Program-made: the position numbers and the translations under genes
Notes under the pieces: generated by a model
Seen by the model: the letters and a program-made list of their open reading frames with translations, nothing else
Databases searched by the model: none
Told to the model about the DNA's origin: nothing
From: Nonomuraea basaltis
GTDB lineage: Bacteria; Actinomycetota; Actinomycetes; Streptosporangiales; Streptosporangiaceae
Assembly: GCF_005893125.1 (NCBI RefSeq)
Contig: NZ_VCJS01000045.1
Coordinates: forward strand, 1 to 64,000
Length of the DNA stretch: 64,000 bases
Direction of reading: 5' to 3'
Part shown: piece after piece, positions 39,283 to 48,203 of the stretch
How the letters are laid out: each line of letters opens with the position of its first letter
Numbering within the stretch: the stretch's first letter is position 1

Positions 39283-40332
39283 CTAGGTTGGGCCGCTCGC
39301 GCGGATGACGGCCGGGCCGTGGCCGTACCAGCGGTGGATGGCCCGCCGCAGGGAGCGGGAGTCGGTGAAGCCGACCCGCGCCGCGATGGACTCCACGCTG
39401 AGCGAGGTTTCCCGAAGCAGGCGATCCACCCGCCGCTGCCGAAGCTTCTCCAGCTCTTCCCGCCAGCTGGTGCCCTCCTCGCGCAAGCGGCGCTGAAGGG
39501 TGCGCGGGCTCAGGGCCAACCGGCGGGCTACGTGGTCAAGGCCCGGCGGACCATCGGCGACCGCGGATTCGAGGATGGCGTGGAACCGGTCGAGCCAGCC
39601 CAGCACCGGCCGGGCGGCCGCAGTGGACAGTCGCGCGTGCTCGTCCAGGATCGCGGCAAGCGCGGGGTCGGCGCGGGGCAGGGGAGCGTCCGTGTCCGCC
39701 TCGGCGAACGTTATCGACGGATGGTCGGCCTCGCCCTCGACGTACCTGGTGTTGTACAGCTCCCCCAGACGCTTGGGCGCGGCGGACGGGCGGTGCGGTA
39801 GCCGTACGCGCACCGGCGCGAGCCGCCGCCCGGCTCCCGAGCTCGCCACTATGAGCAGCATGTGCGGTACCAATTCCGCGATCAGCGGGTATTGCGGGTG
39901 GTCGCGGTAGGGGCCCTGATAAGTGACCGTCACCCCGTCGCCGTCGCGGGTGACAAGGAGCCGGTCGGCGGGGTCGGCGATGGCCGTGAAGCGGCGGCTG
40001 GAGGCGTGGAGCGCATCGCCAAGGGTGCCGGAGACGGAGAACAGGTAGTCCCACACACCCAGGCCGCCGGGCCGCCACAGCTGCATGACGCCCTGACTGC
40101 CGTCCACCTCCCAGGCCAGGCTGGAGATCAGTTCCCAGAGCCGCAGCACAGTGGCAGTGGGGATGCGGATCCCCTCTTCATCGAGCACGGCCAGGCCGGG
40201 CATACCGGCCAGGCGCGACCGGTCCAGGCCTGTCGCGATGCTCGCGCGGACCAGCAGGCGGGTCAGATGGGGCGAGACGGTGCCTTTGGCGGTGTCGCCC
40301 ACCGCGCCGTCGCGCACCGCGTTGTTCACCAT
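39283..40332 (-). CDS. AraC-family transcriptional regulator (OruR-like)
   Basis: A 349-residue regulator. The first 200 residues match the Arabinose_bd-type (OruR/ArgR-like) sensing domain: LTRLLVRASIATGLDRSRLA, LWELISSLAWEVDG, YLFSVSGTLGDAL. The C-terminal 100 residues hold the AraC double helix-turn-helix: VARRLALSPRTLQRRLREEG and ESIAARVGFTDSRSLRRAI. I prefer the ATG at 40332 (GGGAGA upstream); an ATG at 40374 would add 14 residues. It is divergent from the deacetylase gene at 40534, across a gap with two 16-base repeats. Confidence 0.9.
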   Translation of the reverse strand: MVNNAVRDGAVGDTAKGTVSPHLTRLLVRASIATGLDRSRLAGMPGLAVLDEEGIRIPTATVLRLWELISSLAWEVDGSQGVMQLWRPGGLGVWDYLFSVSGTLGDALHASSRRFTAIADPADRLLVTRDGDGVTVTYQGPYRDHPQYPLIAELVPHMLLIVASSGAGRRLAPVRVRLPHRPSAAPKRLGELYNTRYVEGEADHPSITFAEADTDAPLPRADPALAAILDEHARLSTAAARPVLGWLDRFHAILESAVADGPPGLDHVARRLALSPRTLQRRLREEGTSWREELEKLRQRRVDRLLRETSLSVESIAARVGFTDSRSLRRAIHRWYGHGPAVIRASGPT

Positions 40333-40410
40333 GAACGGTCTGTCTCCCAGGGGCCGGGATGACGCTCTTGGCATGGATACCGGTAATACAGGATATAGCG
40401 CAATCTTGCT

Positions 40411-40447
40411 GGCGCCTTCGGCCCTCTTGGTGGCGCCTTCGGCCCTC
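40411..40447. repeat. Tandem repeat, 16-base unit, 21-base period
   Basis: GGCGCCTTCGGCCCTC occurs at 40411-40426 and 40432-40447, start to start 21 bases (two helical turns) apart. It lies between the divergent AraC and deacetylase genes. Direct repeats spaced by two turns are the usual binding sites of AraC proteins, so this is a candidate operator for the regulator at 39283. Confidence 0.6.
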
Positions 40448-40533
40448 CTGGCCGACATCTCGGATTCCTATCTTCATGGGCAAGCGGCCCCCCTCTTGAC
40501 CGGGGCCGGTGCAGCGATGCGGAAGGAAACACG

Positions 40534-41385
40534 ATGGAAAACACACTGTTCGACTACAGCCCGATCGTCGAGCGCGAACCAATCCGCTGGCCGGGCGGCG
40601 CCCGTGTCGCCTTCTACGTGGGCCTGAACGTCGAGCACTTCACGATCGACCGCCCCTCGACCAGCATCAACGAGGCGACCGCCGCGCTGGTGCCGGATCC
40701 GCTGAACTACGGCTGGCGCGATTACGGCCCGCGGGTGGCGATCTGGCGCGTGATGGAGATCCTCGACCGGCACGGCATCCGGGCGAGCGTGTTGCTCAAC
40801 GCCGACGTGTGCGAGCAGTACCCGCAGATCATCGAGGCGGGCAACGCCCGAGGCTGGGCGTGGCTCGCCCACGGCAAGAACAACTCCACGCTCCAGGCCG
40901 ACGTCGACGACGAGCGCGCCTACCTGACCGAGGTGGTCGAGACCATTCAGAAGGCCACCGGGCGGGTGCCGCGCGGCTGGCTGGGCCCCGCGCTCACCGA
41001 GACGTTCCAGACGCCGTCCCTGCTCGCCGAGCTCGGCCTGAACTACGTGCTGGACTGGACCAACGACGACCAGCCCTACCGGCTGAACGTCCCGGGGATG
41101 CTGAGCCTGCCGTACTCGCTCGAACTCAACGATCTGGGCATTTTCACGATGCACGGCATGAGCGGCGGCGAATTCGTGCAGCTGATCAAGGACCAGTTCG
41201 GCCAGCTCTATGCCGAGTCTGCCGACAGCGGGCGCGTCATGGCCTTGGCGCTGCACCCGTTCGTCATCGGCCAGGCGTTCCGGGCGAAGTATCTCAACCA
41301 GGCGCTTGACTACATCGCCAACCACTCCGGCGTGTGGCTGACGACGAGCGACGAGATCGCCGAGCACTACGCGAACATGGCATGA
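40534..41385 (+). CDS. Polysaccharide-deacetylase-family protein (PuuE/allantoinase-like)
   Basis: A 283-residue NodB-fold protein of the subgroup near PuuE: RVAFYVGLNVEHF opens the barrel, followed by ASVLLNADVCEQYPQI, AWLAHGKNNS (the HxxxS variant of the metal site), GWLGPALTETFQTPSLLAEL, DWTNDDQPY and ALHPFVIGQAFR. These cytoplasmic proteins act on small amides or ureides more often than on polysaccharide. It is divergent from the AraC gene, its likely regulator. Substrate unknown. The ATG follows GGAAGGAA. Confidence 0.88.
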   Translation: MENTLFDYSPIVEREPIRWPGGARVAFYVGLNVEHFTIDRPSTSINEATAALVPDPLNYGWRDYGPRVAIWRVMEILDRHGIRASVLLNADVCEQYPQIIEAGNARGWAWLAHGKNNSTLQADVDDERAYLTEVVETIQKATGRVPRGWLGPALTETFQTPSLLAELGLNYVLDWTNDDQPYRLNVPGMLSLPYSLELNDLGIFTMHGMSGGEFVQLIKDQFGQLYAESADSGRVMALALHPFVIGQAFRAKYLNQALDYIANHSGVWLTTSDEIAEHYANMA

Positions 41386-41442
41386 GCCCGCCTGAAGGGG
41401 TTCCCAGCGAGCGGTGTCGCTACAAGCCGATCATGGATGCGG

Positions 41443-42024
41443 TCAGCTCCAGCGCCAATGGTTCCTGGGGCTGCGCGGGTCCGGGCAGGCACAGCCCACG
41501 TACGCGTTGGTGCTGTCGTGCTGTAGAGTCACCGCTTCCCTGAGGGCTTTCGCCTTGTCCCCCTCGGCCTCGTTCAGCTTCTTCGCCGATGCCAGAGCCC
41601 CGTATTGGACGCCGCCGAACTTCATGCTGGAGATCTGTGTCCACAGCTGGCCGCGGTCCTTCCATGAAAGCCTCCTTCTCGCCGTCGCTGTCCAGGCACC
41701 ACCAGCCCTCGGAGCTCACGGCCTTGGGATCGGCGTACCTGAACATGTATGTAGGTTCGGTGAAGCCCTTGACGGTGGTGTCGACCTTGCCCACGTGCCA
41801 GAGCCACTGGCCCGGCCGGCATTTGTACGCCTTCAGCTGCCGGCCACGGGGACGGCGCAGTAGCCGTCGGCGGACTTCAGCTGGGCTTTGAAGCCGTCCG
41901 CAGACTGCACGGCGGCCGCGGCCTGCGTGCGGGGAGCGGCGTGGGCCGGTGCGGCGGCCAACCCGTGCGTCACCGCGGCTGCGGCGGCCACGCCCGCGAG
42001 GGCGGCAGCGTACTTTCGCGCCAT
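41443..42024 (-). pseudogene. Secreted protein gene broken by two frameshifts
   Basis: The ATG at 42024, after GGAGG, opens a signal peptide (MARKYAAALAGVAAAAAV, cleavage near PAHAAP), then QSADGFKAQLKSADGYCAV. The frame ends at a TGA near 41833, but the protein continues one frame over with WLWHVGKVDTTVKGFTEP then YMFRYADPKAVSSEGWW. A second shift near 41660 leads to GQLWTQISSMKFGGVQYGAL then CACPDPRSPRNHWRW. Restoring both frames gives a secreted protein of about 190 residues with paired cysteines. The family is not recognised. Confidence 0.7.
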
Positions 42025-42130
42025 TGCATACCTCCAGATAGGGAAATGCGGAACGAGGACGAGCATGTCGTCCTCGCGCGTGCGTTCCCAGGCCAGTTCG
42101 CTGCCCAATACCTGTCCACGGCTAAGTGTA

Positions 42131-42171
42131 CATATGGTCATTAGCGGTGTAGGGTTGCTAATGACCATATG
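42131..42171. promoter_or_regulatory. Fifteen-base inverted repeat before the isochorismatase gene
   Basis: CATATGGTCATTAGC at 42131-42145 is repeated perfectly inverted at 42157-42171, with an 11-base spacer. A partial third copy, TTCATTAGT, follows at 42172-42180. The repeat overlaps the first possible ATG (42169), which argues for the start at 42196. It is A/T-rich in a GC-rich region, as expected of a repressor operator over a promoter, and also faces the broken secreted-protein gene. Confidence 0.7.
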
Positions 42172-42195
42172 TTCATTAGTGATGTGGAGAACACC

Positions 42196-42852
42196 ATGAC
42201 ACTCGAGCCGCTGACCCCGCAGAACACGACGATCGTCCTGGTGGACCACGCCGTCGGGTTCGCCAACGTGCTGCGCTCGCACGACGCGGCCCAGCACGTC
42301 AACAACGTCGTCGGGCTGGCCAAGACCGCCGTGTGGTACGAGAGCGGCCTGGTGGTGACCAACGGCCTGCCCAGCAAGCCGTCCGGTCCGCTCTACCCGC
42401 AGCTTCTTGAGGTGATCGGCGACCATCCGGTGATCGAGCGGGGCGGCAACTTCAACGCCTTTCTCGACGAGCGCTTCGCGCGGGCCGTACGGGAGACGGG
42501 GCGCAGGAAACTCGCGATCGCGGGCGTGTCCACCGAGGGGTGCGTCCTGCAGACCGTGCTCGGCGCGCTGAGAGAGGACTACGAGGTGTACCTCGTGGTC
42601 GACGCCTCGGCCAGCGTCACGGGCGAGACGCACGCCACGGCGGTGCAGCGGATGGTGCAGGCGGGCGCCACCCCGATCACCTGGTTCTCGCTGGCCGGCG
42701 AGTTCACCGTCGACCACCGCGCGCCGGCCGCGCCGCACTTCCAGCGGCTGATGCGCGAGCACGTCCCCACCATGGCCATGGGCGTCCAGCTCTACCTGGC
42801 CACCCTCCACCAGGCCGAGAGCATCGAGTCCCCCGTCACCCCGCCGTCATGA
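42196..42852 (+). CDS. Isochorismatase-family cysteine hydrolase
   Basis: A 218-residue hydrolase: TTIVLVDHAVGFANVL holds the catalytic Asp, and IAGVSTEGCVLQTVLGAL holds the nucleophile Cys. The lysine is probably that of NGLPSKPSGP. The family cleaves isochorismate, nicotinamide, ureidoacrylate or similar; this subgroup resembles YcaC-like proteins of unknown substrate. The ATG at 42196 is preferred because the inverted repeat covers the earlier one; GTGGAG precedes it. A plausible target of an unseen repressor binding the repeat. Confidence 0.88.
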   Translation: MTLEPLTPQNTTIVLVDHAVGFANVLRSHDAAQHVNNVVGLAKTAVWYESGLVVTNGLPSKPSGPLYPQLLEVIGDHPVIERGGNFNAFLDERFARAVRETGRRKLAIAGVSTEGCVLQTVLGALREDYEVYLVVDASASVTGETHATAVQRMVQAGATPITWFSLAGEFTVDHRAPAAPHFQRLMREHVPTMAMGVQLYLATLHQAESIESPVTPPS

Positions 42853-42950
42853 GGTGAAGGGTCCCGATCGGCCGGTGACCACCGCCCCATGACGCGCCCG
42901 CACGGACACTCGCCCACAGGCGGTCATAGCCCATGCTCTCCGAACTCGCG

Positions 42951-43487
42951 CTAGAGACGCTTGCGGTAGACCACCAGGTCACACGGAGTGGCCAGCAACG
43001 GAGCCAGCGCCGGATAGGACCCCTCGACAGGGGTGACGCCGGTCCTCTGGTAGCCCAGACGGGTGTACCAGCCGGCCAGGAACTCTTTGGATGGATGCGT
43101 CCAGGACCGGGGTGTCAGGATTTCGAGCCGCATGACCGAGCATCCGCTGTCGAGGGCGCGACGCTCGGCGAAGGCGACCAGCTCGCGGCCGATGCCGCGG
43201 CCGCGGTGCGCGGGATCGGCCGCGAGCATGCCGAACTCGGCCGTGCGCTGATCCAGGGGGCGGATGCGGACGCAGCCGACGATGTACGTGCCCAGGCAGG
43301 CCACCGCGATCTGCCCTGCGGCGGTCAGCTCGGCGACCTCCTCGTCGGTCGTACGGGCCGCGCCCGCATGCCACAGGCCGCTCTCGGCCTCGGCGTAAAC
43401 CTCGTTGACCAGGCCGGACAGCCGCGCGAGCACGGCGGGGTCGGCGTGCGCGCCGGCCGGCAGCAGGGACAGGCGAAAATCGTGCAT
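42951..43487 (-). CDS. GNAT-family N-acetyltransferase
   Basis: A 178-residue acetyltransferase with the acetyl-CoA loop in LAADPAHRGRGIGRELVAFAE and the strand YIVGCVRIRPLD. The C-terminal LGYQRTGVTPVEGSYPALAP carries the usual LGY end. It has the length of amine or toxin acetyltransferases such as PhnO-like proteins. Substrate unknown. The gene is convergent with the isochorismatase gene. Just upstream is the remnant of a second acetyltransferase, so copies may have been duplicated and lost. Confidence 0.88.
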   Translation of the reverse strand: MHDFRLSLLPAGAHADPAVLARLSGLVNEVYAEAESGLWHAGAARTTDEEVAELTAAGQIAVACLGTYIVGCVRIRPLDQRTAEFGMLAADPAHRGRGIGRELVAFAERRALDSGCSVMRLEILTPRSWTHPSKEFLAGWYTRLGYQRTGVTPVEGSYPALAPLLATPCDLVVYRKRL

Positions 43488-43565
43488 GGCTTCATCTTCG
43501 TAGGTGGGTGGGCGCCACGCGGCGCTGTATCGGCCGCCGCGGCCGGGTCTACGCCGTCGCTCGCG

Positions 43566-43730
43566 TCACGTCCGGTCGGTGTCCGGGCGCCAGATCCAGT
43601 TCCGCCGGCTGTACAGCGGGCGCAGCCCGGCGCGGAGCATGTTGTTCAGCGAGGGATTGGCCGCTCCTTGCGCCGGAGCCGGTGACCTCGGCGACCAGCG
43701 TTGCGGCGGTCCGACAGTCCACGGTGCACG
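43566..43730 (-). pseudogene. C-terminal remnant of another acetyltransferase
   Basis: In the 290-base gap, the minus strand reads AANPSLNNMLRAGLRPLYSR then RNWIWRPDTDRT, a typical GNAT C-terminus, preceded one frame over by ATLVAEVTGSGA. There is no acetyl-CoA loop or start. A frameshifted, 5'-deleted gene. Confidence 0.55.
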
Positions 43731-43778
43731 GGTCATTGGATGCCCCGCCCGTGCCCGCATCCTCAGCGTGCCGAGCGT

Positions 43779-46139
43779 CTACTCGCGTCCGCCGATCGCC
43801 TCGGCCGGGTGTTGTCTGAGCGCCAGCCGGGCCGGGAGCGCGGTCGCCAGCAGCGCCAGCGCCGTCACTGCGGCGATCACCGCCGCATACGTGCCGAGCG
43901 GCATGTACGGCAGTGCCGAACCGGTCATCCCGGTGCCGAAGGCCGACAGCGTGGCGAGCGAGATCGCGGTCCCGGCCACCACCGAGATGAGGACCGAGGT
44001 GAGCGTCTCCAGGCGCAGCATGCGCAGGACCTGCCGCTTGGTGGCACCCACCAGGCGCAGCAGCGCCAGCTCGCGGGTGCGGTCGGCACTGGACATGGCC
44101 AGCGTGTTCACCACGGCGATCGCGGTGAACGCGATGATCAGGCCCATCGCAACGTAGTTGACCTCGGCATTGGGCGCGCTCAGCTCGACCGTCTGCGCCT
44201 GGGCCAGGATGGTGGCGGCAGGCAGCGCACGGCGCAGGGCGTCGGCGGTGCCGCCGGCCACCAGCAGCGTCCCGGACGGATCGTCCACATGCTCCTGCAC
44301 GAGCGTGCGGGCGAGTGTGAGTTCGCCGAAGCCGAGACCCCGCGTGTAGATCGCGGCCACCTTGAGCATGGCGGGGGTGCCATCACCCAGGGTGAGCTCG
44401 AGCTCGTCACCGACGTTCTTCCCGAGCCGGGAGGCGGCCGTCTGGCTGAGGGCGACCGAGTCCTTGCCGAAATCCTTGATCGAGCCCGCGGTGATGCCCA
44501 GATCCATGGTGCGCGGGTCGACGTCGGCGGCCTGAGCGCCGTACTTGGTCAACCCGACCCGGACCGACGTGCGCAGCACCTGGCTGACCGCGACCACGCC
44601 GGGCACGTCACGGACAGCGGCCGCACTGGTGCCGGTGACCACGTGATCCGCCCGCGCGCCCGCGGCGGCCTGCTGCCGGGCGGCGTGACCCAGCGTGGTC
44701 TGCACGAACAAGATCGTGCACGTGAGTGCCACCATCAGCGTGAGGGGGGAGATGACCGAGGCCATGCGTTTGGTTCCGGAGCGCAGGTTGCGCGTGGCCA
44801 GGTAGCCGCCGACACGGGAGGCGGCCAACGGCAGAGCCAGGAGCGCCAGCGCGGCGCGGGCCGGCAACGGGCCCAGCAGGGTGACGGCGGTGGTCCACAC
44901 CAGCGCGGTGAGCAGGGTCATCGGACTCGAGGCGGCCTCGGTGTTCAGGAACGACAGCAGGATCGTCAACGCGATGCCGCCCGCCACACAGACCAGCCCC
45001 GCGATCAACCGGCCCACGGGCAGGCCGGGGCGTTCCAGCGATGCCTCACCCAGCGCTTCGACCGGACGGATGCGGTTGGTGCGGCGGGCCGAGACGCGCG
45101 CTGCCGCCCAGGCGGCGGCCACCGTGGCGGTCAGGGCGCCGATGGCAGGGAACGGGCTGACGACCAGATTGAGGTTGGCGGGCATCGCGCCCAGTTCTAC
45201 GAAACGGGAGCGTAGCCAGAAGCCCAGTCCGATCCCGGCGGCCGAGCCGAGCAGCCCGGCGGCCACGCTGATGGTGAGGGCTTCGCCGCCGAGGAGCTTG
45301 CGGATCTGCTTGGGGGTGGCGGCGATGGCGCGTAGCAGGGCCAGTTCGCGCTGGCGTTGCTGGATGGACAGGGCGAAGGTGCCGACCACGACGAGGATGG
45401 CGACCAGGAGGGAGGTCGCGGCCAGCGCGCCGCCCAGGCTGATCAGCTTGATCCGGGCATTCTCCGCGCCCAGGAACTCCACCGTGCCGCGTTCGTCACC
45501 GGTGTAGGTGAGGGCGCCTTCGACGTGGACGTCCCTCTGAGGGAAGACGCCGATGGCGGTGAGCTGACCGGGACGTCCGGCGAGCTTGCGGGCTTGAGCG
45601 GTGGAGAAGAACAGGGTGTCCTGGCTGGGCAGCGCCTGCGCGGTAACGCCGACCACCTTGTAGCCGGCCAGCTTGGTACCGAGCGCGTGAGCGTTACGGG
45701 CATCGACCACGACCTCGTCATCGGCCTTGGGCTCGCGACCTTGTGCGATGGTGAACGGGGTCAATTCCGCCGACTCCCACCCATGCCCGAGGAAACGTCC
45801 CGCGACCGGGAAGCTCACCTCCGGCACCACCCTCGTAACCCCGGGCGCCCGGCGGAGCTGGTCGGCCAGTTCGGCCGGAATCCACTTGCGCTCCGACAGC
45901 GTCTTGGCCTTCGTCTTGGTCTTGCCGCCGACCTTCACGACCGTCTCGCGCACGAACTGGTCGCCGGCCACGATCACCGGTGCCCCTGCGTACCGTTCCG
46001 GTGCCACGCTGCCGCGCAACCCGGTCTCCAGCAACATCAAACACGCGCACACCAGTGCCGCCGCGCACAGCAGCGCCACGAACGCGCCCGCGAAGGCGGC
46101 CTTGCGGTGCCGCACCATCTTCCACGCGATCACTTCCAT
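43779..46139 (-). CDS. FtsX-like ABC transporter permease (two-domain)
   Basis: A 786-residue permease with the classic MacB/LolC layout doubled. The N-terminal helix (about 15-40) is followed by a first extracytoplasmic domain, FtsX block (about 250-380, RAIAATPKQIRKLLGGE), two central helices, a second extracytoplasmic domain and a second FtsX block (about 665-780, LRLVGATKRQVLRMLRLE). It overlaps the ATPase gene by ten bases. It exports lipids, peptides or drugs, or senses them, as in antibiotic-resistance systems. No sensor kinase is next to it. Confidence 0.92.
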   Translation of the reverse strand: MEVIAWKMVRHRKAAFAGAFVALLCAAALVCACLMLLETGLRGSVAPERYAGAPVIVAGDQFVRETVVKVGGKTKTKAKTLSERKWIPAELADQLRRAPGVTRVVPEVSFPVAGRFLGHGWESAELTPFTIAQGREPKADDEVVVDARNAHALGTKLAGYKVVGVTAQALPSQDTLFFSTAQARKLAGRPGQLTAIGVFPQRDVHVEGALTYTGDERGTVEFLGAENARIKLISLGGALAATSLLVAILVVVGTFALSIQQRQRELALLRAIAATPKQIRKLLGGEALTISVAAGLLGSAAGIGLGFWLRSRFVELGAMPANLNLVVSPFPAIGALTATVAAAWAAARVSARRTNRIRPVEALGEASLERPGLPVGRLIAGLVCVAGGIALTILLSFLNTEAASSPMTLLTALVWTTAVTLLGPLPARAALALLALPLAASRVGGYLATRNLRSGTKRMASVISPLTLMVALTCTILFVQTTLGHAARQQAAAGARADHVVTGTSAAAVRDVPGVVAVSQVLRTSVRVGLTKYGAQAADVDPRTMDLGITAGSIKDFGKDSVALSQTAASRLGKNVGDELELTLGDGTPAMLKVAAIYTRGLGFGELTLARTLVQEHVDDPSGTLLVAGGTADALRRALPAATILAQAQTVELSAPNAEVNYVAMGLIIAFTAIAVVNTLAMSSADRTRELALLRLVGATKRQVLRMLRLETLTSVLISVVAGTAISLATLSAFGTGMTGSALPYMPLGTYAAVIAAVTALALLATALPARLALRQHPAEAIGGRE

Positions 46140-46861
46140 GCCCCCAGCCTGGTCATCCGCTCGGCAACCTTCTCCGCGCTCGGCGCGCTCATCGCATCCA
46201 CGATTCGGCCATCGGCCAGGAACAACACACTGTCGGCATAGGAGGCGGCCACCGGATCGTGGGTGACCATCACCACCGTCTGCCCCAGGCTGTCGACTAC
46301 TTCCCGCAGCAGCTTCAGCACGTCGCCGGCGGTCATTGTGTCGAGTGCGCCGGTCGGCTCGTCACCGAAGAGCACCTCGGGCCGGGTGACCAACGCCCGG
46401 GCGATCGCCACCCGCTGCTGCTGGCCACCCGACAGCTGCGCGGGCCGCCGATCCGTACGGCCTGTCAGACCGACCCGGCGCACGATCTCGGCCAGCCAGG
46501 CGGGGTCCGCCTTGGCGCCGGCCAGGCGCAGCGGCAGGGTGATGTTCTCCGTCACAGTCAGCGACGACACGAGGTTGAATGCCTGGAAGACGAAACCGAC
46601 CCGCTCGCGACGCAGCTCGGTCAGCTGTGTTTCTGACATGTTCGCCAGTTCGGTGCCGCCCAGCCGGACCGAGCCGGAGGAAGGCAGGTCCAGTCCGGCC
46701 GCGCAGTGCAGGAACGTGCTCTTACCCGATCCGGAAGGCCCCATCACGGCGGTGAAGGACCCGCCGGCGATGCTCGCCGACACCTCACGCAGGGCGGCGA
46801 CCGCGCCTTGGCCCTTGCCGTACACCTTACTCACCGCGTCCAACCGCACAACGTCTGTCAT
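46130..46861 (-). CDS. ABC transporter ATP-binding protein (MacB/LolD-type)
   Basis: A 243-residue ATPase with Walker A GPSGSGKST, Q-loop FVFQAFNLVSSLTV, signature LSGGQQQRVAIARALV, Walker B VLFGDEPTGALD and H-loop VVMVTHDPVAASYAD. It has the family-specific extension used by MacB-type pumps. It is the first gene of the two-gene operon with the FtsX permease and would work on the cytoplasmic face. The 200 bases upstream (46862-47062) hold no evident gene. Confidence 0.93.
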   Translation of the reverse strand: MTDVVRLDAVSKVYGKGQGAVAALREVSASIAGGSFTAVMGPSGSGKSTFLHCAAGLDLPSSGSVRLGGTELANMSETQLTELRRERVGFVFQAFNLVSSLTVTENITLPLRLAGAKADPAWLAEIVRRVGLTGRTDRRPAQLSGGQQQRVAIARALVTRPEVLFGDEPTGALDTMTAGDVLKLLREVVDSLGQTVVMVTHDPVAASYADSVLFLADGRIVDAMSAPSAEKVAERMTRLGAWK

Positions 46862-47062
46862 GCCTGTAAGCCTGCCGACCAGCCCGGCTGCGGAACAGAG
46901 AGTCGCTCACGTGCTGACCATGACGTCGTCATAATCCGGACACTGCACGACAGCGCCCGTCGCACGCCCGCCAGCGCCGCGATCCATGCGGGCAGGGCCC
47001 CTCCTTGTCGGTGGCAAGGTGCAGTATCGGCATACCGGATCACGGCGAGACAGGAGATCAGG

Positions 47063-47404
47063 GTGCCGCCCACCAACCAGCAGACAGTCGGCCACGCGTT
47101 TCTCAAGGGCATGTACCAGGACGGCTACTATCCCGACCACGTCGTTGACAAGGGCAGAGAGATCCTGCTGAGCCTGTGTGAGCGGATCGAGGACGAGCGG
47201 CCGTCGGACCTCGCGGCACTGTACGCCCTCACCCATGCGGCGACGGAGGAGTTCAACGAGCTGGAAGCCGAGTTCGAGGCGGCCGGCAGCGAGATCGAAA
47301 CCGTGGCGCGCGAAGTGATCGCCGAGGACTTCTGGTTCGTGGCGTCGGCCTACGGGTTCGCGGATGCGGACGCGGAAGAGCTGGTCGCGACCCGCGACTG
47401 GTGA
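47063..47404 (+). CDS. DUF5713 family protein
   Basis: A 113-residue soluble, acidic protein starting at GTG 47063 (AGGAGA upstream). It matches the DUF5713 pattern along its whole length: TNQQTVGHAFLKGMYQDGYYP, LYALTHAATEEFNELEAEFE, SEIETVAREVIAEDFWFVAS and ends EELVATRDW. The family occurs in both Gram-positive and Gram-negative bacteria with unknown function; some relatives sit near polymorphic toxin loci as possible immunity proteins, though nothing here shows a toxin. It stands alone between the ABC operon and the methyltransferase gene. Confidence 0.85.
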   Translation: MPPTNQQTVGHAFLKGMYQDGYYPDHVVDKGREILLSLCERIEDERPSDLAALYALTHAATEEFNELEAEFEAAGSEIETVAREVIAEDFWFVASAYGFADADAEELVATRDW

Positions 47405-47445
47405 CGCGCCGGCCGACGGGATCTCGCGAGTCGCTCATGTCCGGC

Positions 47446-48177
47446 TCATTCGCCCGGTCGCCGGGCCAGGAACACATACTCCTTGCCGGGCCGGTCGGGC
47501 GCGTCGCGGACCTCCTCCACCGCGTACCCGTGCCCGACCAGCGCCGCCTCGACCTCCTCGCGTTCCCGGAAGCGCAGCGTCGAGTCCGACGTCAGCACCG
47601 CCCCGTCCGCCGCGAAGACCCAGGTCCCGCGAAACGTCACCAGCGGCCCACTGACGTCGGTCACCGTAGACCAGTTCTCGACCGTGCCGATCCCCTCGAC
47701 CTGGGCGACCCGGTACGACGCCGCGCGGTTCCACTCCAGCCAGGCCCGTCTCGCCGGCACGCGGGTCTCGAACACGAGGTGTCCGCCGGGGCGCAGCGCC
47801 TCGTAAATCCCGCGCAGCGTCCCGTCCCAGTCGTCCGGCTCGACGATCGCCTGGGCGACGTTCGCGGTCATGGTCGCGAGGTCGACCCGCATCGGCGGAA
47901 GGCGCGTCGCATCGCCGTGGATCCAGCGCACCCGCTCGCCGCCCGGCTTGGCCCGGGCCACGTCGAGTGAGGCGCCGGCCGGGTCCACCCCGGTCACCTC
48001 TATCCCGCGCCCGGACAGGAGCAGCGCAAACGTTCCCGTGCCGCACCCGACATCCAGCACGCTGCGGGCGTCCAGTTCGGCGACGATGGCGGTGTACGCC
48101 TCCAGGTCGCCCCGGTCGGGGTCGAGCAGGTCGTAGACGGCGGCCAGTCGCGGATGCTCGAAGATGTCGTCTGCCAT
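47446..48177 (-). CDS. Class I SAM-dependent methyltransferase
   Basis: A 243-residue methyltransferase. Motif I is SVLDVGCGTGTFALLL, motif II contains VTGVDPAGASLDVARA, and the post-I acidic HGDATRLPPMRVDLAT and motif LRGIYEALRPGGHLVFE follow. The C-terminal part LRFREREEVEAALVGHGYAVE is usual for the Methyltransf_25/11 group. Substrate unknown, small molecule most likely. It is convergent with the DUF5713 gene and 26 bases from the end of the serine hydrolase gene, same strand. Confidence 0.9.
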   Translation of the reverse strand: MADDIFEHPRLAAVYDLLDPDRGDLEAYTAIVAELDARSVLDVGCGTGTFALLLSGRGIEVTGVDPAGASLDVARAKPGGERVRWIHGDATRLPPMRVDLATMTANVAQAIVEPDDWDGTLRGIYEALRPGGHLVFETRVPARRAWLEWNRAASYRVAQVEGIGTVENWSTVTDVSGPLVTFRGTWVFAADGAVLTSDSTLRFREREEVEAALVGHGYAVEEVRDAPDRPGKEYVFLARRPGE

Positions 48178-48203
48178 GCGGAAACCCTACGACCCGAGCC
48201 TGC

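Noticed and set aside
40411..40447. CRISPR array
   Set aside because: Two repeats of 16 bases with a 5-base gap are not a repeat-spacer pattern. No cas genes are in the window.
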